A stretch of 64,000 nt of DNA. Origin: Bacteroidetes bacterium GWF2_40_14. Lineage in GTDB: Bacteria > Bacteroidota > Bacteroidia > Bacteroidales > UBA932. The notes beneath the pieces were generated by a model that had not been told where the DNA came from, made no database searches, and saw nothing but the letters and a program-made list of their open reading frames with translations. The translations under genes and the position numbers were made by a program. Of this stretch, positions 52,601 through 62,428 are shown piece by piece. Location of the stretch: positions 135,020-199,019 of the forward strand of contig MEOK01000038.1 in the NCBI GenBank assembly GCA_001769195.1, in the 5' to 3' direction. The stretch's first letter is position 1, and every line of letters begins with the position of its first letter.

Positions 52601-52700
52601 ATTTATTTCCAATCTGTTGAGTAGCTGCCTTTTCTATTGTAAATAGAGAAATAAGTGCGAAAAAACATATTTTAGAACACCCTCTTATAAAAATATTCAT
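49677..52700 (-). CDS. Large tetratricopeptide repeat protein
   Basis: 1007 aa with many TPR-like A/B helix pairs, N-terminal signal sequence. Confidence 0.9.
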   Translation of the reverse strand: MNIFIRGCSKICFFALISLFTIEKAATQQIGNKFPEHYNNGVELYSKSLYQAADLEFDKALEQSGEINSVKRAEAGGYKTLIAIELNKPNLDAIVTEYENNFPFSSQLETIYLKYATYFINENSFDKALEVLNKITSANLIKKNKTEFDFKLGYTYMRNGNLERALSEFDKVCKGAYSSYTNPGYYYSAYIYYMKKSFVKAIEMFKRIENDPRFSALAQFYQLESNFMLKNFDVVLDKGNKVYEIVSQEFKNKTARILSEAYFAMGNTEKARYYFEKYSLSGEELTRKDIYYQAIISYKLKNYGSAIESFKMVTELQDSLSQNAHYHLGHCYVELKNKQMALASFKTASEYQFDQLIREDALFNYAKLSFDLNSDITRFQQYLREFTPPDSKFNDIQNYIASYYLLSQDYKSAVDALSKIKRPTSRDLLNLQKASFLRGIQLVNLGGFRDAIPYFELSVANAGYNTRMKSLANFWLAESLYRDNQFQKSADINLNLATRDMPFRQTPEYYTTLYNLGYNYFKLTNFKMAEEWFRKYLNSPRAETTYGNEAKLRLGDCLFMQRDYSGAVDVFSQISDKDILMSTYAKYQMAISYGLLGDDKNKTDVLKSILETQSKTKYHPEVLYELGRTLVQTGDNSGAMVYFQELSEVYRDSHYYSKALLEMGMISINQEESDKAIDFYKRILEESPLSPEAQSAISGLENIYQERGNAEEFLAYLDKLGLSKARTTDEKELIIFNSAEKQYISGNFSAAVSSLQSFISRFGNGTKISQAYFYLGDSYMKVGKPELARDAFMKVMEKGESSFTELATLNFARISYQLEDYEQALKGYSTLGIIALLDNNKMEAQMGKINSFFMSRQYENALAESQRANILNLNETNKLRVKYIMAKSHYLLGERSSALPLLRELSKNKMSPEGAECTYLLISNTFDNGDFTSVEKEVFAFSDSDTPQTYWLAKSFILLGDSYAERENWAQAEATFKSILDSYKQKGKDDIAEQIKLRLSKIENRAK

Positions 52701-52737
52701 GTGATAAAATTATTTGTCTTATAATGTAATTAAGCTT

Positions 52738-52754
52738 CAAATTTAGTAAATTTG
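52738..52754. promoter_or_regulatory. Palindromic divergent -7 boxes (TPR gene / ftsE)
   Basis: CAAATTTA-G-TAAATTTG: two TAnnTTTG boxes back to back. Confidence 0.5.
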
Positions 52755-52774
52755 CAAGAATAAAGCCACAAATT

Positions 52775-53500
52775 ATGCAGCCCGAATTTGAGAAACCCCT
52801 TATTGAACTGGTAAATCTGGATATAGTTAAAGAGGAGAGTCTTATACTCGCCGATGTAACACTAACTGTTGTCCCTTCTGATCTTATCTATCTGGTTGGC
52901 AAAGTAGGCAGCGGAAAGACTTCACTTATCAAGACAATTATAGGAGAGGTTCGTGTCACACGAGGCCAGGCCAGGGTTGCCGGTTTTGATCTCAGAAAAA
53001 TCAAGGAGAGTCAGATTCCTCTTCTAAGAAGGAAGCTAGGAGTGGTCTTTCAGGATTTTCATCTGTTAAATGACCGTTCCGTATATGATAACCTAAAATT
53101 TGTCCTTCAATCAACCGGCAGAAAGGATAAAAAAGAGATCGACTGGATAATCAAGTCTAAACTGGAGAGTGTGGGTATGTATTTGAAATCACACAAAATG
53201 CCACATCAGCTCTCAGGAGGAGAACAACAACGTGTTGCCGTGGCCAGGGCCCTTCTCAACGACCCGCAGATTATTCTGGCAGATGAACCTACCGGGAACC
53301 TGGATACTGACTCTGCATTTGAATTCATGGAGTTGCTAATGAGAATTCACAAGGAGCAGGAGCCTGCAATTATTATGGCCACGCATAACAGGGCTCTTGT
53401 AAAAAGATATCCGGGCAAAGTCATGCTTTGCGAAAATCTTGTTTGTAAGGAGATTAACATGTCGCAGGAGATTGATTTCTCACAAATGCTGGATGATTGA
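52775..53500 (+). CDS. ftsE: ABC-type ATP-binding protein FtsE
   Basis: Walker A '[10 protein letters not shown]', signature '[16 protein letters not shown]', 226-241 aa FtsE-like; no adjacent ftsX. Confidence 0.85.
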   Translation: MQPEFEKPLIELVNLDIVKEESLILADVTLTVVPSDLIYLVGKVGSGKTSLIKTIIGEVRVTRGQARVAGFDLRKIKESQIPLLRRKLGVVFQDFHLLNDRSVYDNLKFVLQSTGRKDKKEIDWIIKSKLESVGMYLKSHKMPHQLSGGEQQRVAVARALLNDPQIILADEPTGNLDTDSAFEFMELLMRIHKEQEPAIIMATHNRALVKRYPGKVMLCENLVCKEINMSQEIDFSQMLDD

Positions 53501-53507
53501 TAGTCCG

Positions 53508-54173
53508 ATGAAAAAAGGAGAACTTTACAAAAAGGTTATTGAGTGGTTCGAACAGAATATGCCCATTGCAGAGAGCGAACTTCATTTCGACAATCCATAC
53601 CAACTTGTAGTTTCTGTTATACTTTCTGCCCAATGTACAGATAAACGGGTAAACATTGTAACAAGAGAATTGTTCAGACAATACCCTGCCGTTAAGGATC
53701 TTGCAAAGGCCAGTGTTGAGGATATATTCAAAGTAATCTCTTCTGTCAGCTACCCTAACAATAAAAGCAAACATCTTGCAGGAATGGCAAAAATGCTTGT
53801 AGAGAGGTTTGATGCACAGGTGCCTTCAGATACGGATGCTCTTCAGATGCTGCCAGGAGTTGGGAGAAAAACTGCAAACGTGGTAGCATCAATAATTTAC
53901 AACAAACCAGTAATAGCTGTTGACACACATGTTTACAGGATTTCCAGAAGGCTTGGACTGTCGGATAAGACAACTCCGCTTGGCGTGGAACTGGACCTTA
54001 CAGAGAATATCCCAGAGGATAAAAGAGCCAAGGCACACCATTGGCTAATTCTTCACGGTAGATATGTATGTGTTGCCAGGAGACCGAAATGCGAAATCTG
54101 TGGGCTAAAGGATTTCTGCCTACATTATCATATTAATGGCGGTACTGATCTCCAGAAAGGTAGCCCCGGCTGA
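53508..54173 (+). CDS. nth: Endonuclease III
   Basis: HhH 'LPGVGRKTANVVASIIYNKPVIAVDTHVYRISRRLGL', C-terminal FeS cysteines. Confidence 0.96.
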   Translation: MKKGELYKKVIEWFEQNMPIAESELHFDNPYQLVVSVILSAQCTDKRVNIVTRELFRQYPAVKDLAKASVEDIFKVISSVSYPNNKSKHLAGMAKMLVERFDAQVPSDTDALQMLPGVGRKTANVVASIIYNKPVIAVDTHVYRISRRLGLSDKTTPLGVELDLTENIPEDKRAKAHHWLILHGRYVCVARRPKCEICGLKDFCLHYHINGGTDLQKGSPG

Positions 54174-55538
54174 CGGTCCGAAACTTCCTCCGACAACTCC
54201 TATCATATCTTTCCTGTTAAAGCACTTGTCTTTAAGCAGGGTCTTAACTGAACTCTTTATAAAGTCGTCCTTACTGTCATAAATATTTATAAGGTAGCCG
54301 TACACTCCGTATGAAAGAGACAATTCCCTCATAACGTAATCTTTGTAGCATTTAGCATAGATAGGAACATTTGGTCTGAATGCAGATATATACCTTCCTG
54401 TCCTGCCGGTCATCGTATCAAAAACAATCGCCTTTATGGGTAGTTTGACAGTTGCATCGACAATGCCTTTTGCAAGTACTGCAGCAACAGGTTCAGAGAT
54501 GTCAATCATGTTCAGGTTTAGAAATGGCTCGTGCTGCTTCTCAATTTCAAGAGCTATTTTTGTCATTGTCTCTACAGCTTCAAGAGGATACTTTCCATTT
54601 GCTGTCTCACCGCTTAGCATAATTGCATCGGTACTTTGATATATGGCATTTGCTATGTCAGTTACCTCAGCCCTTGTTGGTCTGGGATGTTCAATCATAG
54701 AATGAAGCATCTGAGTTGCAATAATCACGGGCTTTTTTCTTGCCTGGCACTTCATTATTATGTCTCGTTGGATGGTAGGTATCTTCTGATATTCAATTTC
54801 CACACCAAGATCACCCCTGGCCACCATAACTCCATAGCAGTATGTGAGAATCTCGTCAATATTATTCACACCCTCCTGATTTTCAATTTTGGAAATAATC
54901 TTCAGGTGACTGTTGTGTTCATTGAGAATCTTCTGTACCGCCATAAGATCGTCTCTGTTTCTTACAAATGAGTGTGCAATGAAATCAAGATTATTCTCGA
55001 TTGCCCATAAAATGAACTCCCGGTCCTTGTCTGATATTGATGGGAGCTTAATATTCACATTAGGAACATTAAGGCTCTTTTTTCCGCTTATGATACCCTT
55101 GTTGTTCGCAACACATATCAGCCTTCCATCCTTTTTGCCGATTGTTGTAAGGGATATCTCTCCGTCATCTATAAGTATGTTAACACCGACAGGTACTTCA
55201 GCTACAAAATTGTAGTAATTGGTATATAGAAGCCCTTTGGTGGAGATGCCTTCTACATTGTCGGCAAACTCGACACTATCTCCGGCTTCAACAGTAAAAC
55301 CCTCGCTGTCATCCATCTTTGTTATTCTGATCTCAGGACCCTTTGTGTCAATAAGTATTGCTATCTTGTCAGAGACCTTTCTGACATTCTCTACTATCTT
55401 CAGTGAAGAATCTAGTGATGTATGAGCAGAATTGATTCTTACCACATTCATTCCGGCCTCATATAATGATTGAATAAACTCAGGATTGCATCTTCTGTCT
55501 GATATGGTGCAGATGATCTTGGTTTTCTTTTCGTGCAT
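54120..55538 (-). CDS. pyk: Pyruvate kinase
   Basis: 'KIICTISDRRCNPEFIQSLYEAGMNVVRINSAHTS', 'MVARGDLGVEI', 'IMLSGETANGKYP'. Confidence 0.97.
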   Translation of the reverse strand: MHEKKTKIICTISDRRCNPEFIQSLYEAGMNVVRINSAHTSLDSSLKIVENVRKVSDKIAILIDTKGPEIRITKMDDSEGFTVEAGDSVEFADNVEGISTKGLLYTNYYNFVAEVPVGVNILIDDGEISLTTIGKKDGRLICVANNKGIISGKKSLNVPNVNIKLPSISDKDREFILWAIENNLDFIAHSFVRNRDDLMAVQKILNEHNSHLKIISKIENQEGVNNIDEILTYCYGVMVARGDLGVEIEYQKIPTIQRDIIMKCQARKKPVIIATQMLHSMIEHPRPTRAEVTDIANAIYQSTDAIMLSGETANGKYPLEAVETMTKIALEIEKQHEPFLNLNMIDISEPVAAVLAKGIVDATVKLPIKAIVFDTMTGRTGRYISAFRPNVPIYAKCYKDYVMRELSLSYGVYGYLINIYDSKDDFIKSSVKTLLKDKCFNRKDMIGVVGGSFGPSAGATFLEISTAINMIM

Positions 55539-55578
55539 AATTGTATTAGTTTTGTTCTGCAAAAGTAATTCATTTTAT

Positions 55579-56493
55579 TTGAAAAAGACCTATCGTAACA
55601 ATTTGGTAGCAGACTATGCCTCATACCTGAGGCTGGAGCTCTCGCTTTCCAAAAACACCATAAGTTCCTACTGTTCAGATATTGAAAAGCTGTATTCATA
55701 CGTTTCCGGAGATAAAGGAGACTCTGCTGACGGGGCGCTGGATAAAGTAACCCCAGAGTTGTTGTCAGGTTTTCTTGCTGCACAGCTTAATGCTTCCCTT
55801 TCAAAAAGATCGCAGGCAAGATTAATCAGTTCTCTAAAATCTTTTTACAAATATCTGGAAATAGAAGGAATTATAACCTCCAATCCTACGGAACTGCTGG
55901 ATTCACCCAAGATGAAACCATATCTGCCTACGGTACTCTCTGTATCTGAGGTGGAAGATATAATCAATTCCGTGGACCTTTCAGTAGAGGAGGGGCACAG
56001 AAACAAGACAATTTGCGAAGTTCTCTATTCATGTGGACTGAGAGTAAGCGAACTGGTAAACCTGAAGATTTCAAACCTTTTCCTGCCGGAAGGGTTTATT
56101 AAGGTGACAGGAAAAGGGAGCAAGCAGAGATTGATTCCGATAGGGGGACCGGCGACAGAAGCCCTGCAGATTTATCTGGGGTTGAGGAAGCTCAAGAAGG
56201 TTAACAAGGGATGTGAAGATACAGTCTTTCTTAACAGGAGAGGAGGAAAGCTCAGCAGAGAGATGATCTTTATAATGATTAGAAAACAGGCAGTTGTTGC
56301 GGGTATAAGCAAGGAGATATCGCCTCATACCTTCAGACACTCGTTTGCAACTCACCTTGTAGAAAACGGAGCCGACCTGAGAGTCGTGCAGGAGATGCTG
56401 GGGCACGAGAGCATACTTACAACTGAAATATACACCCATATAAACAGTGAGCGCTGGAAAGAGGGAATATTAAGGTGCCACCCCAGACGCTGA
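55579..56493 (+). CDS. xerD: Site-specific tyrosine recombinase XerD/XerC
   Basis: 'HTFRHSFATHLVENGADLRVVQEMLGHESILTTEIYTHI'; likely TTG start (no ATG at expected position). Confidence 0.92.
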   Translation: MKKTYRNNLVADYASYLRLELSLSKNTISSYCSDIEKLYSYVSGDKGDSADGALDKVTPELLSGFLAAQLNASLSKRSQARLISSLKSFYKYLEIEGIITSNPTELLDSPKMKPYLPTVLSVSEVEDIINSVDLSVEEGHRNKTICEVLYSCGLRVSELVNLKISNLFLPEGFIKVTGKGSKQRLIPIGGPATEALQIYLGLRKLKKVNKGCEDTVFLNRRGGKLSREMIFIMIRKQAVVAGISKEISPHTFRHSFATHLVENGADLRVVQEMLGHESILTTEIYTHINSERWKEGILRCHPRR

Positions 56494-56518
56494 TTATTAA
56501 TTAACAATAATTGAACAG

Positions 56519-58435
56519 ATGATTTTTAAAAGAGATTTGTGTATCAGAGGGGCATTTGTGATTGCCATGGGTTTAGGAGCATGCAATAATATTTTTGCTA
56601 TAGAAAAGGATACTTTAACTATCAACAAGCTTAACAGCGTGGTGGTTACTGCAAATAAGACCAGAATCAACAGAAACAATGTGCCGCTTTCGCTCTCGGT
56701 AATAGAGAGGGCAGAGATTGATGCCAGCAGTGAGTCGTCTCTGATGCCTGTCCTTTCACAGCATATACCCGGCCTTTTCGTTACCCAGAAGGGCATTACA
56801 GGTTTTGGCTTCTCAGAAGGAGCAGCCGGAGTAGTTAACATAAGAGGCGTGGGACAGAGTAATAAAGTACTTATGATGCTTGATGGTCAGCCTCAATGGG
56901 CAGGTATTTTCGGACATTCACTTCCAGACACATATGTTGCATCAGACGTAGAGAGGGTAGAGGTCATCCGTGGCCCTGGCTCTCTGTTATACGGTTCAAA
57001 TGCAATGGGTGGTGTGATAAATATAATAACAAGAGATCAGCTGACAGACGGGAGGGTGACAAGGGGTAGAATAATGGCCGGGTCTTTTGGAACTGAGAAG
57101 TACATGATCAATAACGGATACAAGAGAGGCAAGTTGAGCAGTTTTGTATCGTTTAACCATGACCGGACAGATGGCCATCGCGAGAATTCGAAGTTCAGCA
57201 TCACAAACGGATTCGCAAAGATTGGATATAAATTTGACGACAGATATAAAATTTCGGCCGATTTAAGTATTGCAAAAATCTACAATCATAATCCTGGTAA
57301 GGAGAACGACCCGATTATAGACAACAACATGAATATTTTAAGGGGGGCAACATCGCTCTCACTTGAAAACAACTACAACAAGAGCTCTGGTGCTTTTAAA
57401 TTCTTCTACAACTGGGGCGATCATCTTATTGGTGACGGATACAGACCAGGTACGCCAAGGCTAAACTACTTTTTCAATTCTAAAGATCACATTACAGGAG
57501 CAATGTTGTTTCAGACATTCGGCCTCTTTAAAGGGAACACTTTTACTATTGGAGCAGACTATAAAAACTGGGGTGGAGTGGCATGGAACTCATACTTTCA
57601 AGCCCCGGAATCGAGCTTGCCTGCAACTCCGGACCTTATACTGGTAGACAAAAGTGTGAATGAGCTTGCCGGATATCTTATTGCCCAGCAGGAAATTGCA
57701 GGGAAACTGACAATTAATGGAGGTATAAGATACGAGAATAACAGTGTTTTTGGTGGGGCATTGGTTCCCCAGATAGGAGCAACGCTCAGAGCTTTTAAGG
57801 ATAACGTAATCAAATTATCGGTTTCCAAAGGATTCAGAAGTCCGAATATTAGGGAGATGTATATGTTTCCGCCTCAGAATCCGAACCTTAAACCGGAAAA
57901 CTCTGTCAACTACGAAATTTCGTTTGAGCAGACACTGTTCGGAGGTGACCTTACCGCTATTCTGACAGGATTCTATATAGATGGAAAGGATATGATTCAG
58001 GTGGTAATGGTGAACGGACGCCCCTTGAATGTTAACACGGGTGCCTTTATAAACAAAGGTTTTGAGGTAGAAGCAAGCTACCGTCCTTTTGCTCAGATGC
58101 GTTTTGATGTTAACTATAGTTATCTGCATACAAGCAAACCACTTATTGCAGCACCTGAGAACAAGCTGTTTGTTAACGGAAGCTATTCGCCGGGTAGATT
58201 GAGCCTTAATCTGAACATGATGTACGTGGGGTCGTTGTACCTTAACACAACCAGCTCATTAAAGGAGAGTTATACCCTGTTGAATGGTAAGATATCATAC
58301 AGATTCTGGTCGGAGGACCGTGGTCTGAATCTGTTTGTGAAAGGTGAGAACCTGACAGGCGTAAAATACTATATCAACGAGGGTTTCCCCATGCCGGGAA
58401 CAGTTGCAATGGCGGGTCTCGATTTCAGTTTCTAA
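56519..58435 (+). CDS. TonB-dependent receptor
   Basis: Plug 'VNIRGVGQSNKVLMMLDGQPQWAGIFGHSLPDTYVASDVERVEVIRGPGSLLYGSNAMGGVINIITR'. Confidence 0.96.
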   Translation: MIFKRDLCIRGAFVIAMGLGACNNIFAIEKDTLTINKLNSVVVTANKTRINRNNVPLSLSVIERAEIDASSESSLMPVLSQHIPGLFVTQKGITGFGFSEGAAGVVNIRGVGQSNKVLMMLDGQPQWAGIFGHSLPDTYVASDVERVEVIRGPGSLLYGSNAMGGVINIITRDQLTDGRVTRGRIMAGSFGTEKYMINNGYKRGKLSSFVSFNHDRTDGHRENSKFSITNGFAKIGYKFDDRYKISADLSIAKIYNHNPGKENDPIIDNNMNILRGATSLSLENNYNKSSGAFKFFYNWGDHLIGDGYRPGTPRLNYFFNSKDHITGAMLFQTFGLFKGNTFTIGADYKNWGGVAWNSYFQAPESSLPATPDLILVDKSVNELAGYLIAQQEIAGKLTINGGIRYENNSVFGGALVPQIGATLRAFKDNVIKLSVSKGFRSPNIREMYMFPPQNPNLKPENSVNYEISFEQTLFGGDLTAILTGFYIDGKDMIQVVMVNGRPLNVNTGAFINKGFEVEASYRPFAQMRFDVNYSYLHTSKPLIAAPENKLFVNGSYSPGRLSLNLNMMYVGSLYLNTTSSLKESYTLLNGKISYRFWSEDRGLNLFVKGENLTGVKYYINEGFPMPGTVAMAGLDFSF

Positions 58436-58443
58436 TCAGAAAG

Positions 58444-59973
58444 CTATTCCCACTCAATTGTTGCAGGTGGTTTAGAAGAGATGTCGTAGACCACTCTGTT
58501 GACCCCTTTTACTTTGTTGATTATCTCATTCGATACTTTCGCAAGAAACTCATAAGGCAGATGAACCCAGTCGGCTGTCATTCCATCTGTAGATGTAACC
58601 GCCCTTAATGCAATAGTATACTCATAAGTTCTTTCGTCACCCATGACACCGACGCTCTTGATTGGAAGCAGAATTGTAGCTGCCTGCCATACCTTGTCGT
58701 AAAGACCTGCTTCACGTAAACCGTGGATAAAATGATAATCAGCCTCCTTAAGAATATCCAGCTTCTCCTTGCTCACCTCACCAAGGACACGGATTCCAAG
58801 ACCAGGACCCGGAAAGGGATGACGGGAAATGAGTTCGTTTTTAATTCCCAGGGCACGACCAACCCGTCTCACCTCGTCCTTAAAAAGAGAACGAAGGGGT
58901 TCGACAATTTTCAGTTTCATAAAATCAGGCAATCCACCAACATTGTGATGCGATTTTATTGTTGCACTTGGCCCGTTTACAGAGGCAGATTCGATAACAT
59001 CGGGATATATTGTCCCCTGGGCCAGCCATGAGGCATTCTCAATTTTATGTGATTCGGCGTCGAAAACTTCTATGAAGGCATTGCCGATTGCCTTTCTTTT
59101 CTTTTCAGGGTCGGAAACTCCCTTTAATGCTGCGAGGAACCTCTCTCCGGCATCTACCCCGGTCACATTAAGGCCCATATCCTTATATGATTCCAGAACC
59201 GAATTGAATTCATCCTTTCTCAGAAGACCATTGTCTACAAATATGCAGTGAAGGTTCTTCCCAATTGCCCTATGGAGCAGTACTGCGGCCACAGTTGAAT
59301 CTACACCACCAGACAAACCCAGTACAACACTATCGTTTCCAAGCTTGGTCTGCAACTCCTTAACTGTACTCTCTATGAAAGAGTCCGGGGTCCAGTCACC
59401 TATGCAGCCACATATTCCCTTAACGAAATTTTCAAGAATCTGTGCTCCCTGATCGGTATGGAAAACTTCCGGATGAAACTGTACGGCAAATGTCTTCTCA
59501 CCCTCTATGCGGAAAGCTGCATTAGCAATATCCCCGGTAGATGCAACAGGAACCGCCCCTTGGGGAAGCCTTGATATTGTATCACCATGAGACATCCAAA
59601 CCTGAGTGTTTGTTGTTATATTTCTGAACAGCGGACAACCCGGGTCATCAATTTTGAGCATTGCACGGCCGTACTCTCTTGCAAGCGAAGCATTTACTTC
59701 TCCTCCAAAATGATGGGCAAGGTATTGGGCACCGTAACAAACAGCCAGAAGCGGAAGTTTTCCTTTGATTTGCGACAAGTCTGCCATTGGAGCCTGTGGA
59801 TCACGTACAGAAAAGGGACTACCTGAAAGGATTACCCCTTTTACACTTGAATCAAGTACAGGAATTTTGTTGAAAGGTGCTATTTCGCAATAGACGTTTA
59901 GTTCCCGTAATCTGCGACCAATCAGCTGAGTAAACTGTGAACCAAAGTCCAGTATAATTATTTTTTCTACCAT
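58444..59973 (-). CDS. guaA: GMP synthase (glutamine-hydrolysing)
   Basis: '[25 protein letters not shown]', '[20 protein letters not shown]'. Confidence 0.98.
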   Translation of the reverse strand: MVEKIIILDFGSQFTQLIGRRLRELNVYCEIAPFNKIPVLDSSVKGVILSGSPFSVRDPQAPMADLSQIKGKLPLLAVCYGAQYLAHHFGGEVNASLAREYGRAMLKIDDPGCPLFRNITTNTQVWMSHGDTISRLPQGAVPVASTGDIANAAFRIEGEKTFAVQFHPEVFHTDQGAQILENFVKGICGCIGDWTPDSFIESTVKELQTKLGNDSVVLGLSGGVDSTVAAVLLHRAIGKNLHCIFVDNGLLRKDEFNSVLESYKDMGLNVTGVDAGERFLAALKGVSDPEKKRKAIGNAFIEVFDAESHKIENASWLAQGTIYPDVIESASVNGPSATIKSHHNVGGLPDFMKLKIVEPLRSLFKDEVRRVGRALGIKNELISRHPFPGPGLGIRVLGEVSKEKLDILKEADYHFIHGLREAGLYDKVWQAATILLPIKSVGVMGDERTYEYTIALRAVTSTDGMTADWVHLPYEFLAKVSNEIINKVKGVNRVVYDISSKPPATIEWE

Positions 59974-60002
59974 TTACTGATAAATTTTCGTATATTAACC
60001 CG

Positions 60003-60010
60003 CAAAAGTA
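60003..60010 (-). promoter_or_regulatory. -7 box (TACTTTTG) for guaA
   Basis: CAAAAGTA on plus = TACTTTTG on minus. Confidence 0.5.
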
Positions 60011-60021
60011 ATATTTTTATC

Positions 60022-60029
60022 TACTTTTG
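60022..60029 (+). promoter_or_regulatory. -7 box (TACTTTTG) for typA
   Basis: TAnnTTTG match 10 nt upstream of the ATG at 60040. Confidence 0.5.
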
Positions 60030-60039
60030 CAGCTTAATT

Positions 60040-61836
60040 ATGCAAAAAATAAGAAACATTGCCATCATTGCTCACGTAGACCATGGCAAAACCACACTTG
60101 TGGACAGAATGATTCTTCAGGCAACACTCGCCAGGGATGCCGAAAAGATGGGAGAACTAATCCTGGACAGTAACGATTTGGAGAGAGAAAGAGGTATAAC
60201 CATTCTGGCAAAGAATGTATCTGTTCCCTACAAAGATTATAAAATCAATATTATAGACACTCCTGGCCACGCCGACTTTGGTGGTGAAGTAGAGAGGGTG
60301 CTAAATATGGCAGACGGAGTACTGCTGCTGGTAGATGCATTTGAAGGCACAATGCCTCAGACAAGGTTCGTACTTCAGAAGGCTATTGAGATGGGCAAGA
60401 AACCTATAGTTGTAATTAATAAGGTAGACAAGCAGAATTGTCGTCCCGACGATGTGAACGAGCAGGTCTTTGACCTTATGTTCAGCCTTAATGCCACAGA
60501 GGAACAACTTGATTTCAAGACAGTTTACGGGAGCGCCAAGCAGGGATGGATGTCTCTTGACTGGAGAAAGCCAACAACAGATATATCAGCATTGCTGGAT
60601 ACAATCCTTGAGGAAATACCGGAGCCGGAGATGCTTGAGGGAACACCTCAGATGCTTATCTCTTCTCTTGAGTACTCTCCTTATGTGGGACGTATAGCAG
60701 TGGGAAGAATGAGAAGAGGCATGCTAAAACCCGGAATGCAGGTATCTCTGTGTAAAAGGGATGGCACTTTCGAAAAGTCAAAAGTGAAAGATCTTCTGGT
60801 CTTTGTCGGGCTTGAAAAACTAAGGACAGACGAAGTAAGAAGCGGAGATATTTGTGCAGTTGTGGGAATAGACGGGTTTGAAATCGGTGATACAATTGCT
60901 GATATCGAAAATCCTGAACCACTCCCTCCAATCACCATAGATGAGCCTACAATGAGTATGCTCTTTACAATAAATGACTCTCCGTTTTTCGGGAGAGAGG
61001 GAAAATTTGTGACATCGCGTCATATAAAGGACAGGCTTGAGAAGGAGCTTGAGAAGAATCTTGCGCTCAAGGTCAAGGATGGCCTTACTGCAGACTCATT
61101 TATAGTTAACGGTCGTGGCATTCTCCATCTTTCGATATTGATCGAGACAATGAGGAGAGAAGGTTTTGAGCTTCAGGTAGGACAGCCGAAGGTTCTTGAC
61201 AAGACAATCAATGGCGTAAGATGTGAACCAATAGAGCACCTTACAATTGACCTTCCGGATGAGATGGTAGGTAAAGCTATAGAAATGGCAACACGTAGAA
61301 AGGGGAGCCTTCTGCACATGGAACACAGGGGCGACAGGGTGCATCTCGATTTTGATATTCCTGCACGCGGCCTGATTGGTCTTAGAACCAACCTTATGAC
61401 AGCAACTCAGGGCGAAGCGGTAGTGGCTCATCGTTTTAAAGGATATGAACCATTCAAGGGAGAGATTGAGAAGCGGAACAACGGCTCTCTTGTAGGCCTC
61501 GAAACCGGTATGGCAATTGCCTATGCGATGGACAAGCTTCAGGACAGGGGCAAGTTTTTCATCCATCCGGGCGATGAGATTTATGCAGGACAGGTTGTGG
61601 GAGAGCACTCTCGTGGGGAAGATCTTGGAATAAATATCTGCAAAACAAAGAAATTGACAAATATCAGAGCATCAGGAACCGACGACAAGGCAATGCTTGC
61701 ACCGCCTATTATCTTCAGTCTTGAGGAGTCTCTGGAGTATATTCAAGAGGATGAACTGGTTGAGATTACGCCAAAATCAATCAGACTAAGGAAAATTTAT
61801 CTCGACGAGAACGATAGAAAAAGAAGAAAGGGCTGA
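60040..61836 (+). CDS. typA: Translational GTPase TypA/BipA
   Basis: 'IRNIAIIAHVDHGKTTLVDRMI', 'LERERGITILAKN', 598 aa. Confidence 0.98.
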   Translation: MQKIRNIAIIAHVDHGKTTLVDRMILQATLARDAEKMGELILDSNDLERERGITILAKNVSVPYKDYKINIIDTPGHADFGGEVERVLNMADGVLLLVDAFEGTMPQTRFVLQKAIEMGKKPIVVINKVDKQNCRPDDVNEQVFDLMFSLNATEEQLDFKTVYGSAKQGWMSLDWRKPTTDISALLDTILEEIPEPEMLEGTPQMLISSLEYSPYVGRIAVGRMRRGMLKPGMQVSLCKRDGTFEKSKVKDLLVFVGLEKLRTDEVRSGDICAVVGIDGFEIGDTIADIENPEPLPPITIDEPTMSMLFTINDSPFFGREGKFVTSRHIKDRLEKELEKNLALKVKDGLTADSFIVNGRGILHLSILIETMRREGFELQVGQPKVLDKTINGVRCEPIEHLTIDLPDEMVGKAIEMATRRKGSLLHMEHRGDRVHLDFDIPARGLIGLRTNLMTATQGEAVVAHRFKGYEPFKGEIEKRNNGSLVGLETGMAIAYAMDKLQDRGKFFIHPGDEIYAGQVVGEHSRGEDLGINICKTKKLTNIRASGTDDKAMLAPPIIFSLEESLEYIQEDELVEITPKSIRLRKIYLDENDRKRRKG

Positions 61837-61841
61837 TTGGG

Positions 61842-61872
61842 GTTGCTATTTTCAAAAAATAGATTAACTTTG
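61842..61872 (+). promoter_or_regulatory. Promoter for yceD-like/rpmF/fabH
   Basis: GTTG-N19-TAACTTTG, close to the TTTG/N19-21/TAnnTTTG consensus. Confidence 0.6.
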
Positions 61873-61888
61873 CGGGCTCATTTTATTT

Positions 61889-62407
61889 ATGGGAAAGAGT
61901 TTAAACAGAGATTATATTATCCCGATAAAAGGGTTATCAATTGGCAGACATCAGTATGGTTTTTCAATTGACAACTCATTTTTTGAAGGTTTTGAAAACT
62001 CTGAAATACTGAAAGCTTCTCTTAATGTAGAGGTTGAGCTTGTGAGGGAGACTACATGGATAAAGCTGGAGAGTAAGATAAAAGGAGAGGTAATGGTAGA
62101 GTGTGACAGGTGCCTGGATGAGTTCATGCTTCCTGTAGATACAACTGCCGGGCTGATTGTAAAATTTGTGAGAAATGAGGATGAGGATGATGATGACGCA
62201 ATTATAACACTTGACCCAACAGAGACTGAATTGGACCTGAAGCAGTTTTTTTATGACTATATATGTCTGTCACTGCCGCTTCAGAAGATTCACAAAGAGG
62301 GAGAATGTAACCCTGAAATGATTGCAAAACTTAAATCTGTCGCCGGAGAGAAGGTTGTTAAAGAAAATGGCTCACCGTTTGACAAATTAAAAAATTTACT
62401 GAATTAA
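61889..62407 (+). CDS. DUF177 (YceD-like) protein
   Basis: 'ECDRCLDEFMLPVDTTAGLIVKF', immediately upstream of rpmF. Confidence 0.9.
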   Translation: MGKSLNRDYIIPIKGLSIGRHQYGFSIDNSFFEGFENSEILKASLNVEVELVRETTWIKLESKIKGEVMVECDRCLDEFMLPVDTTAGLIVKFVRNEDEDDDDAIITLDPTETELDLKQFFYDYICLSLPLQKIHKEGECNPEMIAKLKSVAGEKVVKENGSPFDKLKNLLN

Positions 62408-62428
62408 TACTGTTAAAAATATTTTAAA

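Noticed and set aside
55579-56493. Tyrosine recombinase as a mobile-element integrase
   Set aside because: Length, motifs and housekeeping context fit chromosomal XerD; no attachment-site duplication or cargo seen.
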